Source: Bacteroidales bacterium
Lineage (GTDB): Bacteria; Bacteroidota; Bacteroidia; Bacteroidales; UBA932
Length of the DNA stretch: 64,000 nucleotides
Direction: 5' to 3'
NCBI GenBank assembly: GCA_015060325.1
Contig: SUYQ01000002.1
Location: forward strand, 99,660-163,659
Part shown: piece by piece, positions 7,458-15,871 of the stretch
How positions within the stretch are numbered: position 1 is the stretch's first letter
Layout: each line of letters starts with the position of its first letter
Position numbers and translations under genes: made by a program
The notes under the pieces: generated by a model
What the model was told of the DNA's origin: nothing
The model's database searches: none
The model's input: only the letters and a program-made list of their open reading frames with translations

Positions 7458-7817
7458 CTACCTCAACGTCTTGTATGAAAGAATGTGGATTGTCACGGCA
7501 ACGGCAATAAGAATGAAGAAGGTTCTGAAGGCCCAGTGACGCGCGACGAACACAGCACAATACAACAATGTCATCCAGAGGGCAGTGACAGAAATCACCT
7601 TTACTCTCAACGGGATGGCCTTGTGCTGCATAAAGTTGGAAATATATGGTCCGAGCTTGGGATGATTCATCAGCCAGTCATAAAGTTTCCTGTTGCTGCG
7701 AAGAAAAAGCGCAGCGGAAAGCAGCAGCAACGGAGTAGTAGGAAGCACCGGAAGGAATGCACCCAATATACCTAACCCGAGGGATAGAAGTCCCAGTATT
7801 GCCAACAAGATATTCAT
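7458..7817 (-). CDS. DUF454 (YbaN-like) inner-membrane protein
   Basis: A 119-residue membrane protein, counted from the ATG at 7817 (MNILLAILGLLSLGLGILG); the longer open frame runs into the terminator hairpin. It has a first hydrophobic segment with the family motif GAFLPVLPTTPLLLLSAALF (about 15-37), a helix RSNRKLYDWLMNHPKLGPYI, and two more membrane segments at the C terminus (VKVISVTALWMTLLYCAVF and AFRTFFILIAVAVTIHI). The function of the family is unknown. It is downstream of tRNA-Met on the same strand. It ends next to the repeat-gene remnant, which marks a rearrangement border. Confidence 0.8.
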   Translation of the reverse strand: MNILLAILGLLSLGLGILGAFLPVLPTTPLLLLSAALFLRSNRKLYDWLMNHPKLGPYISNFMQHKAIPLRVKVISVTALWMTLLYCAVFVARHWAFRTFFILIAVAVTIHILSYKTLR

Positions 7818-7821
7818 AACA

Positions 7822-7850
7822 AAAAGAGGCGACCTTTGAAGTCGCCTTTT
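7822..7850 (-). terminator. Hairpin between tRNA-Met and the DUF454 gene
   Basis: GGCGAC and GTCGCC pair around TTTGAA, flanked by A and T runs (AAAAAG before, TTTTTT after on the plus strand; the minus strand reads the mirror pattern ending in TTTTT). It can terminate transcription coming out of the tRNA gene. Confidence 0.7.
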
Positions 7851-7853
7851 TTG

Positions 7854-7928
7854 TGGTCCCAACAGGGCTTGAACCTGTGACCCCCTGATTATGAGTCAGG
7901 TGCTACTAACCAACTGAGCTATAGGACC
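7854..7928 (-). tRNA. tRNA-Met (anticodon CAT), elongator type
   Basis: A 75-base gene. Acceptor stem GGTCCTA with TGGGACC (one G-T pair), D arm AGCTCAGTTGGTTAG, anticodon arm CCTGA-CTCATAA-TCAGG with anticodon CAT, variable loop GGGTC, T arm ACAGGTTCAAGCCCTGT, discriminator A. CCA is not encoded. The variable loop and T arm resemble elongator tRNA-Met; an isoleucine tRNA read after lysidine modification cannot be fully excluded. A hairpin (GGTTCGG 7944-7950 with CCGAACC 7959-7965) lies in its leader. Confidence 0.92.
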
Positions 7929-7971
7929 AATTTTTTGCAGGGCGGTTCGGAGTGGTTACCGAACCACACTG

Positions 7972-7979
7972 CAAATATA
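7972..7979 (-). promoter_or_regulatory. -7 box upstream of tRNA-Met
   Basis: TATATTTG on the minus strand matches TAnnTTTG, 44 bases before the tRNA 5' end, downstream of the rpsJ stop. The tRNA may therefore be transcribed separately from the str operon. Confidence 0.5.
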
Positions 7980-8003
7980 ATACTTTTTTTCGATTAAATC
8001 GAA

Positions 8004-8312
8004 TTAGTTGAGCTTAATCTCAACCTCAACACCGCTTGAAAGTTCAAGCTTCATGAGAGCGTCCACAGTCTTTGGAGTTGCATCATAGATGTCAAGGAGA
8101 CGGCGGAAAGAGTTGAGCTCAAACTGCTCACGTGACTTCTTGTTTACGAAAGTCGAGCGGTTGACAGTGAAGATCTTCTTGTTGGTCGGAAGCGGAATAG
8201 GTCCGTTTACACGAGCACCAGTAGCTGACACTGTCTCAACGATCTTCTTTGCTGACTTGTCAACCAGCATGTGATCGAATGATTTGAGTTTAATTCTAAT
8301 TATCTGGCTCAT
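8004..8312 (-). CDS. rpsJ: 30S ribosomal protein S10
   Basis: A 102-residue protein, full length for S10, with the family core [40 protein letters not shown] and [21 protein letters not shown]10 is part of the small-subunit head and also takes part in transcription antitermination with NusB. It is the last gene of the str cluster, 29 bases after fusA. In most Bacteroidota rpsJ leads directly into rplC and the S10 operon; here the next feature is a tRNA, so the cluster is broken at this point. Confidence 0.98.
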   Translation of the reverse strand: MSQIIRIKLKSFDHMLVDKSAKKIVETVSATGARVNGPIPLPTNKKIFTVNRSTFVNKKSREQFELNSFRRLLDIYDATPKTVDALMKLELSSGVEVEIKLN

Positions 8313-8341
8313 ATCAAATTTCGTTGAATTCAGTTAAACAA

Positions 8342-10450
8342 TTATTCATCGTCATCGGCTTTATAACCGCTCTTCTCTATAACTTCCTTAGCAAGTCCTG
8401 CCGGAACCTCAGCATAGTGGTCGAATGACATTGTGCTGGTTGCACGACCTGAAGAAATCGTACGGAGAATTGTCACGTAACCGAACTGCTCTGCGAGTGG
8501 AACGTATGCCTTCACAATACGAGCACCGAGCGTTGAGTCCATTGCGTTGATCTGACCGCGACGACGGTTGAGGTCACCCACGATATCTCCCATATAATCC
8601 TCTGGAGTAACGACTTCGAGGCTCATGATAGGCTCGAGGAGAACAGGCTTAGCCTTAGGACAAGCGTGGCGGAATGCCAGACGTGCTGCAAGCTCGAATG
8701 AAAGCTGGTCTGAGTCCACTGGGTGGAATGAACCATCCTTAAGGGTAACCTTGAGTGATGGAACCTCATAACCTGCAAGCACACCGTTTGCCATTGCTGA
8801 CTTGAAGCCCTTCTCTACAGATGGGATGAACTCCTTAGGAACGTTACCACCCTTCACTTCGTCGATGAACTGAAGTCCTGTTACGCCCTCATCTGCAGGT
8901 CCGATCTCAACGATGATATCAGCGAACTTACCACGACCACCGGTCTGCTTCTTGAATACCTCACGATGCTGAACGGTCTGAGTGATAGCCTCTTTGTAAT
9001 TAACCTGAGGTGCACCCTGGTTGATATCCACGCCGAACTCACGACGGAGACGGTCAACGATGATGTCGAGGTGAAGCTCACCCATACCGCTGATGACAGT
9101 CTGACCTGTCTCATGGTCTGTCTTCACTGTGAATGTAGGGTCTTCCTCTGCGAGCTTAGCAAGTGCGATGCCGAGCTTGTCAAGATCCTTCTGAGTCTTT
9201 GGCTCGACTGCAAGTCCGATAACCGGATCAGGGAACTCCATAGACTCGAGAGTGATAGGAGCCTGCTCGAAGCAGATTGTATCTCCGGTGCGGAGATCCT
9301 TGAAACCTACTGCAGCGCAGATGTCACCTGCCTCAACGAACTCGATAGGGTTCTGCTTGTTTGAGTGCATCTGGAAGAGACGCGATACACGCTCCTTCTT
9401 GCCTGTACGTGTATTGAGCACGTATGAACCGGCGTCGAGCTTTCCTGAATAAGCTCTCATGAACGCAAGACGACCTACGAATGGATCGGTAGCGATCTTG
9501 AAGACGAGAGCTGCGAAAGGCTCCTTCACGTTTGGTTCACGGATCTCCTCGTCACCTGCAGGGTTTGTACCCTTGACGGCACCCTTGTCAAGTGGTGAAG
9601 GAAGATAACGCATAACTGCGTTGAGAAGGAACTGAACGCCCTTGTTCTTGAATGATGAACCACAGCATGCAGGAACGATTGCCATGTCAATTGTAGCCTT
9701 GCGGAGAGCTGCGATGAGTTCCTCCTCTGAAATTGAATCAGGATCCTCGAAGAACTTCTCCATGAGAGTCTCGTCATACTCGGCAGCTGCCTCGACAAGC
9801 TTCTCTCTCCATGCAGCTGCATCTGCTGCAAGCTTCTCAGGAATGTCTGTAACCTGATAGTTTACGAGAGCATCTGAGTTGTGGTCGTAAATCATAGCCT
9901 TCATTGCAACGAGGTCGATGATACCATCGAACTTATCCTCGGCTCCGATAGGAATACAGATTGGAACTGCGCGTGCACCGAGCTTCTCCTTCATCTCGTC
10001 GATTACTGCGAAGAAGTCCGCACCGACACGGTCCATCTTGTTTACATAAGCGATCTTAGGAACGCCATACTTATCAGCCTGACGCCATACAGTCTCTGAC
10101 TGCGGCTGTACACGTCCTACCGCACAGAAGGTAGCGACTGTACCGTCGAGTACACGGAGCGAACGCTCGACCTCAACAGTGAAGTCCACGTGGCCCGGAG
10201 TGTCGATAAGGTTGATCTGATACTGATTGCCATTGTAATTCCAGAATGCAGTAGTAGCTGCAGAAGTGATGGTGATACCACGCTCCTGCTCCTGAACCAT
10301 CCAGTCCATAGTCGCACCACCCTCGTGAACCTCACCAAGTTTGTGGGTCTTACCAGTGTAGTACAGGATACGCTCAGACGTAGTGGTCTTACCGGCATCG
10401 ATGTGAGCCATGATACCGATATTTCTAGTGAATTTAAGATCTCTAGCCAT
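8342..10450 (-). CDS. fusA: Translation elongation factor G
   Basis: A 702-residue GTPase that drives ribosomal translocation. GTP-binding motifs are intact: [10 protein letters not shown] (G1), RGITI (G2), DTPGH (G3), NKMD (G4). The later domains have the usual EF-G signatures ([60 protein letters not shown]). Its place between rpsG and rpsJ makes it the canonical EF-G rather than one of the specialised paralogues of gut Bacteroides. Length is standard and nothing is truncated. Confidence 0.98.
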   Translation of the reverse strand: MARDLKFTRNIGIMAHIDAGKTTTSERILYYTGKTHKLGEVHEGGATMDWMVQEQERGITITSAATTAFWNYNGNQYQINLIDTPGHVDFTVEVERSLRVLDGTVATFCAVGRVQPQSETVWRQADKYGVPKIAYVNKMDRVGADFFAVIDEMKEKLGARAVPICIPIGAEDKFDGIIDLVAMKAMIYDHNSDALVNYQVTDIPEKLAADAAAWREKLVEAAAEYDETLMEKFFEDPDSISEEELIAALRKATIDMAIVPACCGSSFKNKGVQFLLNAVMRYLPSPLDKGAVKGTNPAGDEEIREPNVKEPFAALVFKIATDPFVGRLAFMRAYSGKLDAGSYVLNTRTGKKERVSRLFQMHSNKQNPIEFVEAGDICAAVGFKDLRTGDTICFEQAPITLESMEFPDPVIGLAVEPKTQKDLDKLGIALAKLAEEDPTFTVKTDHETGQTVISGMGELHLDIIVDRLRREFGVDINQGAPQVNYKEAITQTVQHREVFKKQTGGRGKFADIIVEIGPADEGVTGLQFIDEVKGGNVPKEFIPSVEKGFKSAMANGVLAGYEVPSLKVTLKDGSFHPVDSDQLSFELAARLAFRHACPKAKPVLLEPIMSLEVVTPEDYMGDIVGDLNRRRGQINAMDSTLGARIVKAYVPLAEQFGYVTILRTISSGRATSTMSFDHYAEVPAGLAKEVIEKSGYKADDDE

Positions 10451-10471
10451 TTTACGTTACTGTTTTCCGGA

Positions 10472-10948
10472 TTAGAATCTGAAGTGTGCAAATGCCTTGT
10501 TGGCCTCTGCCATTCTGTGCATGTCTTCCTTTCTCTTGAATGCTGCACCTTCGCAGTTATATGCTGCGATGATTTCAGCACAAAGTTTTTCTGCCATAGA
10601 GCGGCCAGAGCGCTTGCGGGCGAAGTTGATCATATTCTTCATAGAAAGTGAAATCTTCCTCTCTGGACGCACCTCCATTGGCACCTGGAAGTTAGCTCCA
10701 CCGATACGACGTGACTTAACCTCAACCTGAGGAGTTACGTTCTCGAGGGCCTTCCTCCAAATATCTAGAGGAGCCTTGTCAGAATCTTTCATCTTCTCGC
10801 CTACCATGTCAATGGCATCGTAAAAAATAGAATACGCGATACTCTTCTTTCCCTGCAACATAAGGTTGTTCACGAAACGTGTTACGTTTACATCGTGAAA
10901 CTTAGGATCAGGAAGTAGAATCCTCTTCTTAGGCTTCGTTTTTCTCAT
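10472..10948 (-). CDS. rpsG: 30S ribosomal protein S7
   Basis: A 158-residue protein matching S7 throughout: [20 protein letters not shown], the basic segment [17 protein letters not shown], and [18 protein letters not shown]7 starts assembly of the 30S head by binding the 3' domain of 16S rRNA. Second gene of the str operon, 37 bases after rpsL and 21 bases before fusA. Confidence 0.98.
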   Translation of the reverse strand: MRKTKPKKRILLPDPKFHDVNVTRFVNNLMLQGKKSIAYSIFYDAIDMVGEKMKDSDKAPLDIWRKALENVTPQVEVKSRRIGGANFQVPMEVRPERKISLSMKNMINFARKRSGRSMAEKLCAEIIAAYNCEGAAFKRKEDMHRMAEANKAFAHFRF

Positions 10949-10985
10949 TTTTTGAAAAAATTAGGTGATGAATTAATTAATAAAA

Positions 10986-11369
10986 TTACTTCTTAGATTT
11001 CTTTGGCCTCTTGGTACCGTAGAGAGAACGTGAGTTTGTTCTTCCATCGACACCTGCAGTATCCAAAGCTCCTCTAAGGATGTGGTAACGCACACCTGGA
11101 AGGTCCTTTACACGACCACCGCGAACGAGCACGATTGAGTGCTCCTGGAGGTTGTGACCCTCGCCAGGTATGTATGCATTGACCTCCTTTGAGTTAGTAA
11201 GACGTACACGGGCAACCTTACGCATAGCTGAGTTAGGTTTCTTAGGTGTAGTAGTGTACACACGTACGCATACGCCTCTTCTCTGAGGACAAGCATCCAA
11301 CGCGCGAGATTTGCTCTTCTCGACGATAACCTCGCGTCCTTTGCGAACTAATTGTTGAATTGTAGGCAT
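10986..11369 (-). CDS. rpsL: 30S ribosomal protein S12
   Basis: A 127-residue decoding-centre protein: [39 protein letters not shown] and [20 protein letters not shown] are all canonical. The streptomycin-site lysines are the wild-type form (TTPKKPNS). First gene of the str operon; the leader has a small GC hairpin (CCCC-AAATAT-GGGG, 11404-11417) between promoter and start. Confidence 0.98.
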   Translation of the reverse strand: MPTIQQLVRKGREVIVEKSKSRALDACPQRRGVCVRVYTTTPKKPNSAMRKVARVRLTNSKEVNAYIPGEGHNLQEHSIVLVRGGRVKDLPGVRYHILRGALDTAGVDGRTNSRSLYGTKRPKKSKK

Positions 11370-11421
11370 AAATGTTTGTAAATAAATTATTTATGTTCAT
11401 TACCCCATATTTGGGGGGCTG

Positions 11422-11454
11422 CAAATATACGAATAATTTTTTATTTATCAACAA
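11422..11454 (-). promoter_or_regulatory. Promoter of the str operon
   Basis: On the minus strand TTGTTG (11454-11449), 19 bases, TATATTTG (11429-11422), a near-consensus Bacteroidota promoter about 52 bases before the rpsL start. Confidence 0.75.
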
Positions 11455-11504
11455 AAATCCTGTTTTTCAATGCTTTGAGCTGTTGATAACTTTCCCCCAT
11501 GCCC

Positions 11505-11745
11505 TTTCGGGAGATTCCCGGTCAAGCCGGGAATGACGAAGAGAGCCAAGCCGGGAATGACGAAAATATCCACGGCACTGTCACCCCTGTGATGATAGCC
11601 AGCCCCTTTCTGCCATCTCGACCGGTCCCCCTCTGTCATCTCGACCAACCCCATCCTGCCATCCTGACCGGTCCCCCTCTGTCATCTCGCTCGGTCCCCC
11701 TCTGTCATCTCGACCGAGCGGAGCGAGTGGAGAGATCTCCCCCCC
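11505..11745. repeat. Cluster of palindromic and direct short repeats
   Basis: Starts with GATTCCCGGTCAAGCCGGGAATGACGA (a hairpin, at 11512) and a second half unit, then several CTCTGTCATCTCGACC units at irregular spacing, and ends CTCGACCGAGCGGAGCGAGTGGAGAGAT. No gene is visible here; open frames through it are low-complexity readings of the repeats. Confidence 0.75.
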
Positions 11746-11746
11746 C

Positions 11747-11778
11747 CTTGTGCCATTACCAGATTTTTTGTATATTTG
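11747..11778 (+). promoter_or_regulatory. Promoter of the DUF3298 lipoprotein gene
   Basis: CTTG (11747-11750), 20 bases, TATATTTG (11771-11778), 25 bases before the ATG at 11804. Matches TTTG-N19-21-TAnnTTTG with one mismatch. Confidence 0.65.
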
Positions 11779-11803
11779 GGACTGATTAACAAACTGTTAT
11801 GTT

Positions 11804-12586
11804 ATGAAAAGATCTGTCTTCATTCTTTCACTTATTTCCCTTGCATTGATTTTCAGCTGTACCGAAGAAAAGAAAAAGGGAAACCAAAAAACCAGCAAAG
11901 ATCTGACAATCAAGGTAGATACGCTTACGTTCAATGACACTACCCCATTATATGAAGGAGCAAACGTCGGCCTCAACATGAGGATGCACATCGAATGGCC
12001 TGAAGATGCCGTCAGTGAAGAAGCATTGAAAAACATGCAAAGGAACATCACCTGTCTGCTTTTTGATAAAGACCTTTCAACTACGGACATAGAGTTTGCC
12101 ATGGAAGCCTACAACAGAAAGGCTTCGGAGTTATACATAGAAGTTAACGACGGAGAATACGATGATTGTAGCGAAGACAGTTATATGACTGATAGGGAAG
12201 AGTTCATTGAGGGGTCCTTCATGAAACCATATGGCGACCTGATAAGCTACCAGAAATACACCTCCGGCTATTCCGGAGGCGCACATGGCCTGGATGCATT
12301 AAGCTACATAACATTCGACAGGAAAACAGGAAATGTAATTTCAGACTCAGAACTTTTTAAAGAAGGCTATCAGGACAGATTGATAGAATCACTGAGAGCA
12401 AACCTGTTGTTCAGTGTCAAGGACACAGACATGCTGTTTGAACTCGACATCTTGCCTAGCGACAATTTCTATTTGAACGAAAAGGGGATCACCTATATAT
12501 ATCAAAGGTATGAAATAGGTCCATATTACCTTGGCATCATCAAAGTGACCATCCCTTGGAAGGAAATCCAGGACATACTCAAATAA
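11804..12586 (+). CDS. DUF3298-domain lipoprotein
   Basis: A 260-residue lipoprotein (signal MKRSVFILSLISLALIFSC, Cys19, then TEEKKK). The C-terminal half carries the DUF3298 features: YTSGYSGGAHGLDALSYITF, then SDNFYLNEKGITYIYQRYEIGPYYLG. Related domains occur in the anti-sigma factor RsiV and bind lysozyme there, but no sigma factor accompanies this gene, so that role is not implied. Followed 3 bases later by an alkyltransferase-like gene on the same strand; the two form one unit. Confidence 0.8.
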   Translation: MKRSVFILSLISLALIFSCTEEKKKGNQKTSKDLTIKVDTLTFNDTTPLYEGANVGLNMRMHIEWPEDAVSEEALKNMQRNITCLLFDKDLSTTDIEFAMEAYNRKASELYIEVNDGEYDDCSEDSYMTDREEFIEGSFMKPYGDLISYQKYTSGYSGGAHGLDALSYITFDRKTGNVISDSELFKEGYQDRLIESLRANLLFSVKDTDMLFELDILPSDNFYLNEKGITYIYQRYEIGPYYLGIIKVTIPWKEIQDILK

Positions 12587-12589
12587 ACC

Positions 12590-13180
12590 ATGGACAGCGA
12601 CAGGAAATGGGTTGTCGTCCGCATTGACGGAAAGATAGCCGCCGTATCGACAGACTACAGGATGCTGGCAGAAATATCATCCAGACTTTCAGGACAGAAA
12701 GAGCCGCAGCACCAGCACGTATGTGCAGAAACAACGGACTTCGACGAAGTCTGGAAACTGCGTGAAACGGCCACATGGGAAGACTTCATGCTCTTCGGAA
12801 CCGATTTTCAGAAAAAAGTATGGAGAAAACTGTATGAAATGACGCATCCGCAGGAAGACACTTCTGAAAAAGTTACGCCGCGCCTGCTCAGTTACAGCGA
12901 TTTTGCAGAGCTGTGTGAAAACCGTGCAGGAGTACGTGCCGTAGCTCACGCCATAGGTCTGAATCCGCTGGCAGTCCTGATTCCATGCCATCTGGTAGTC
13001 CCTAAAGAGGCCATAGACAAGATACAGGAAATACAGAAAAAGGCCGAATCCACTATTTTCAAGGGAGACGACCTCTGTATGGCAAGCCTTCTTCGCAAAA
13101 AAGGCATCGATTTCGGTGAATACACACTAGGACGAAAGCTCAAGCGGAGTCTGATCCAGATGGAGTTCGCCCAGGATTGA
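12590..13180 (+). CDS. Methylated-DNA-protein cysteine methyltransferase-like protein (divergent)
   Basis: A 196-residue protein whose middle has the alkyltransferase core: helix-turn-helix region with RAGVRAVAHAIGLNPLAVL followed by the active-site motif IPCHLVV. The Arg finger (RAV) and the reactive Cys in PCH are present, so direct repair of O6-alkylguanine is plausible. Two departures: the invariant Arg after PCH is Leu, and the usual GGLxGYxWG tail is replaced by a charged helix (EAIDKIQEIQKKAESTIFKG). The first 90 residues do not resemble the normal N-terminal domain. It could be an active relative or an alkyltransferase-like damage sensor. Co-transcribed with the DUF3298 gene. Confidence 0.7.
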   Translation: MDSDRKWVVVRIDGKIAAVSTDYRMLAEISSRLSGQKEPQHQHVCAETTDFDEVWKLRETATWEDFMLFGTDFQKKVWRKLYEMTHPQEDTSEKVTPRLLSYSDFAELCENRAGVRAVAHAIGLNPLAVLIPCHLVVPKEAIDKIQEIQKKAESTIFKGDDLCMASLLRKKGIDFGEYTLGRKLKRSLIQMEFAQD

Positions 13181-13189
13181 TCCGAAGCA

Positions 13190-13894
13190 TCAGTTATTGA
13201 GATAGTAGGTCACGGATGTGACAATGCGCACCTTCTTGATATGTGGGGTGTTGCTGTCACGGTCCTCGATCGTGAATGTGCCCTGGCTGGCAGTCTTGAT
13301 CTTGCCAAGCTCACTGTCCGAGTCCTTGGCAAATTTCTGAGCCGCTTCACGAGCATTCTTTGTCGCCTCCTCTATCATCTCAGGCTTGACGTCGTTGAGT
13401 CCTTCATATCTGAATTCCACAGGATTCTCCCAGCTCTCCCCGCCGGTTATGATGCCCTTCTTCAGCAGCTCTGACTGACGTGACATCAGGGCCAGCACAT
13501 CATCCACCTTGTCGGTATATACCGTCACCACATTCTTGGCAATGTAGCGGTACGCTCTGTCATATCCACCATATTCATTGGCCAGCTTATCAGATATCTT
13601 CGGTACCGAGACAGATATCTCGTCAGGAGAAATTCCGCCTGAAACCAGGAAATCAACGATGATATCATTGCTGGAAGAAGTCTGGTTGTAAAGAACCTGC
13701 ACATCATCAGCCATCACCTTATATACGATAGGCCATATGACCTTATCGGCCTTGACTTCCCTCTCGCAAAGCCCCTTCACGTTTACCGTACGGTCATACG
13801 AACGGTTCTTTTCGACAGCTCTCGGAAACATGAAACCGAGCACAATCAGGCCGATCATGATGAACAGGCCGTTAAGCATCTTACCTTTATCCAT
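13190..13894 (-). CDS. SIMPL-domain (DUF541) membrane-anchored protein
   Basis: A 234-residue protein with one N-terminal membrane anchor (LNGLFIMIGLIVLGFMF) and a periplasmic SIMPL domain: TVNVKGLCEREVKADKVIWP near the start, and IEEATKNAREAAQKFAKDSD with GKIKTASQGTF in the second half. The family is widespread, with no agreed biochemical function. A C-terminal strand (VRIVTSVTYYLNN) completes the fold. Convergent with the alkyltransferase gene, 9 bases apart. Single gene; upstream lies a central-hairpin element. Confidence 0.85.
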   Translation of the reverse strand: MDKGKMLNGLFIMIGLIVLGFMFPRAVEKNRSYDRTVNVKGLCEREVKADKVIWPIVYKVMADDVQVLYNQTSSSNDIIVDFLVSGGISPDEISVSVPKISDKLANEYGGYDRAYRYIAKNVVTVYTDKVDDVLALMSRQSELLKKGIITGGESWENPVEFRYEGLNDVKPEMIEEATKNAREAAQKFAKDSDSELGKIKTASQGTFTIEDRDSNTPHIKKVRIVTSVTYYLNN

Positions 13895-13945
13895 AATACC
13901 TTAGTTTTTAAACGATGTAAATATACACATTTTTCACGAAAATCG

Positions 13946-14058
13946 CATGGTCACCAAATCTGCTGTATATCAACGCGTTACCTATCAACACGGTGGGTCA
14001 TTTTGACCCACCGTGTTGATAGTCATATTGCTGAATATCAATGCATTATGTGACCATG
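13946..14058. repeat. Long central-hairpin element, copy 2
   Basis: Outer arms CATGGTCAC (13946-13954) and GTGACCATG (14050-14058) pair perfectly; the 19-bp inner hairpin (13982-14000 with 14004-14022) has a 3-base loop. Direct repeats ATATCAACGCGTTAC and ATATCAATGCATTAT flank the inner stem. Length 113 bp versus 111 bp for copy 1. Confidence 0.7.
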
Positions 14059-14063
14059 TACTC

Positions 14064-14105
14064 AAAAAAACATCCGGCCGATCTTCCTAAGAGACCCGCC
14101 GGATG
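14064..14105 (-). terminator. Intrinsic terminator of the GH28-GH106-araB unit
   Basis: On the minus strand CATCCGGC (14105-14098) pairs with GCCGGATG (14078-14071), followed by TTTTTTT (14070-14064). It lies 71 bases after the araB stop. Confidence 0.85.
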
Positions 14106-14176
14106 AACCATAACCCTATTATTAACAACTAAACTAACCGTGACTGAGATATTTCAAACTGCGTGCCATAAAGTGT

Positions 14177-15868
14177 TCAGTTGTAAAGTTCCTTTTCTGT
14201 AAATTCACCAAGTTTCTGATAATTCCCGTACAGCTGGAGATATTTCTTATGGTTGTCGTGATCAGGATGGTACTCCTTGGCAAAGCCTGAGTTCATGGCT
14301 GCTATGGCATCCTCGACCTTAGGATATACTCCTGCCGCAGTCGCTGCAAACATCGCAGCGCCAAGAGCACACGCCTGGTCTGTGTTGCATACCTTTATCG
14401 GCATGTCAAGCACATCGCTCATCACCTGCATCACGAAAGGAGATTTCAAAGCAATTCCTCCGATTCCTATCACAGATTCGATCGGGCATCCTTCCGAAAT
14501 GAAGCGGTCTACGATGGCCTTGGTTCCGAAAGCCGTAGCCTCGACAAGGGCACGGAAGATAAGTGGAGCTGTCGTTCCGAGTGTGAAACCCGATATGGTA
14601 CCCTTGAGAAGCTGGTTCGCGTCAGGTGTCCTGCGACCGTTTATCCAGTCGGTAGCCACCATGGTGCTCTCCTCCAGAGGAATTCTTTCCGCCTGTACGG
14701 TAAGTTCCGTCATTATTCCGTCACAAGTCGCATCAACAAGTCTCTGCACCTGCTCCTCGGAAACTCCGGCCTCAACGCCAGCCTTCGGAAGAATATTCCT
14801 TACAGGGAATTCCAGAACCCTGCGGAACATGGCATACACATCGCCGAACGAAGACTGCCCGGCCTCAAGACCCACCATTCCAGGTATCACGGAGCCATCC
14901 ACCTGACCGCATATACCCTTGATCTGTTTATCACCCACTTCTTCATATGAAGCAACCATGATGTCGCAGGTCGAGGTTCCAATGACGCGCACAAGAGTCT
15001 TTGGAGTCACTGCTGCACCGACAGCACCCATATGACAGTCAAAAGCACCTCCCGCAACCACTACATCAGTGCTGAGTCCAAGCCTATCCGCCCATTCCTT
15101 GCAAAGCGTTCCGACAGGCTTGTCAGCTGTCTCTGTCTTGTCAAACATCCTTGCGCGGAATCCGGCCAGCTTAGGTTCGATAGCCACCAGGAACTCTTCA
15201 GGCGGGAGACCGCCCCAGCTATCATGCCACATGGCCTTATGGCCTTCAGCGCAACGGCTGCGAACCACTTCATGAACATCTTTTACCCCTGTAAGCACAG
15301 CAGGAAGCCACTCGCAATGCTCCACCAGAGAATAAGCCTTTTCAGCAACTGCGGCATTGCTCCTGAGCACATGCGCTGCCTTCGCCCACAGCCACTCTGC
15401 CGAATATATACCGCCTTCATACTGTGAATAATCAATGTCAGAAGCCTTGCACTTCTGGTTTATCTCTGCCGCCTCCTTTACTGCAGTGTGGTCTTTCCAA
15501 AGGATGAACATCGCATCCGGATCCTCCTCAAAGCCAGGAAGAAGCGAAAGAGGTGTGCCTGCCTCGTCAGTAAAGACAGGTGTGGAACCTGTGGTGTCAA
15601 AGGCGATTCCGACCACGCCAGCAGCAACTTCCGGAGCACATTTACCCAAAGCCTCGCGAACACTTGCCTCCAGCACTTCGAGATAATCCTTCGGATGCTG
15701 TCTCCACTGATTGGCAGCAGGGACACAATACAGCCCCTCCTTCCAACGGGGATAATACTTCACGGAAGATGCAAGAGTTTCACCTGTATGCGCATCCACT
15801 ACAAGAGCGCGGGCAGAATCTGTTCCATAGTCCAGTCCTATGACATATTTCTTCTCCATTGCTGACAT
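14177..15868 (-). CDS. araB: L-ribulokinase
   Basis: A 563-residue FGGY-family carbohydrate kinase, full length for AraB, phosphorylating L-ribulose in arabinose catabolism. Evidence: N-terminal phosphate-binding segment GLDYGTDSARALVV, the AraB-type CEWLPAVLTG and SRCAEGHKAMWH segments, GGAFDCHMGAVG and VIGTSTCDIMV, and the C-terminal GIGGIALKSPFVMQVMSDV. Start at 15868 (MSAMEKK); a second ATG three codons in is also possible. It is the last gene of the GH28-GH106 unit and is about 17 kb away from araA and araD, which belong to a different transcript. Confidence 0.95.
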   Translation of the reverse strand: MSAMEKKYVIGLDYGTDSARALVVDAHTGETLASSVKYYPRWKEGLYCVPAANQWRQHPKDYLEVLEASVREALGKCAPEVAAGVVGIAFDTTGSTPVFTDEAGTPLSLLPGFEEDPDAMFILWKDHTAVKEAAEINQKCKASDIDYSQYEGGIYSAEWLWAKAAHVLRSNAAVAEKAYSLVEHCEWLPAVLTGVKDVHEVVRSRCAEGHKAMWHDSWGGLPPEEFLVAIEPKLAGFRARMFDKTETADKPVGTLCKEWADRLGLSTDVVVAGGAFDCHMGAVGAAVTPKTLVRVIGTSTCDIMVASYEEVGDKQIKGICGQVDGSVIPGMVGLEAGQSSFGDVYAMFRRVLEFPVRNILPKAGVEAGVSEEQVQRLVDATCDGIMTELTVQAERIPLEESTMVATDWINGRRTPDANQLLKGTISGFTLGTTAPLIFRALVEATAFGTKAIVDRFISEGCPIESVIGIGGIALKSPFVMQVMSDVLDMPIKVCNTDQACALGAAMFAATAAGVYPKVEDAIAAMNSGFAKEYHPDHDNHKKYLQLYGNYQKLGEFTEKELYN

Positions 15869-15871
15869 AAG

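Noticed and set aside
7937..7972. Intrinsic terminator of the str operon
   Set aside because: The hairpin there is not followed by a T-run on the minus strand; it reads into A residues and the tRNA.
11499..11789. 96-codon frame rich in His, Pro and Asp
   Set aside because: It is a translation of the CTCTGTCATCTCGACC repeats.
14277..14906. 209-codon frame on the plus strand within araB
   Set aside because: Antisense shadow of a clearly conserved kinase gene.
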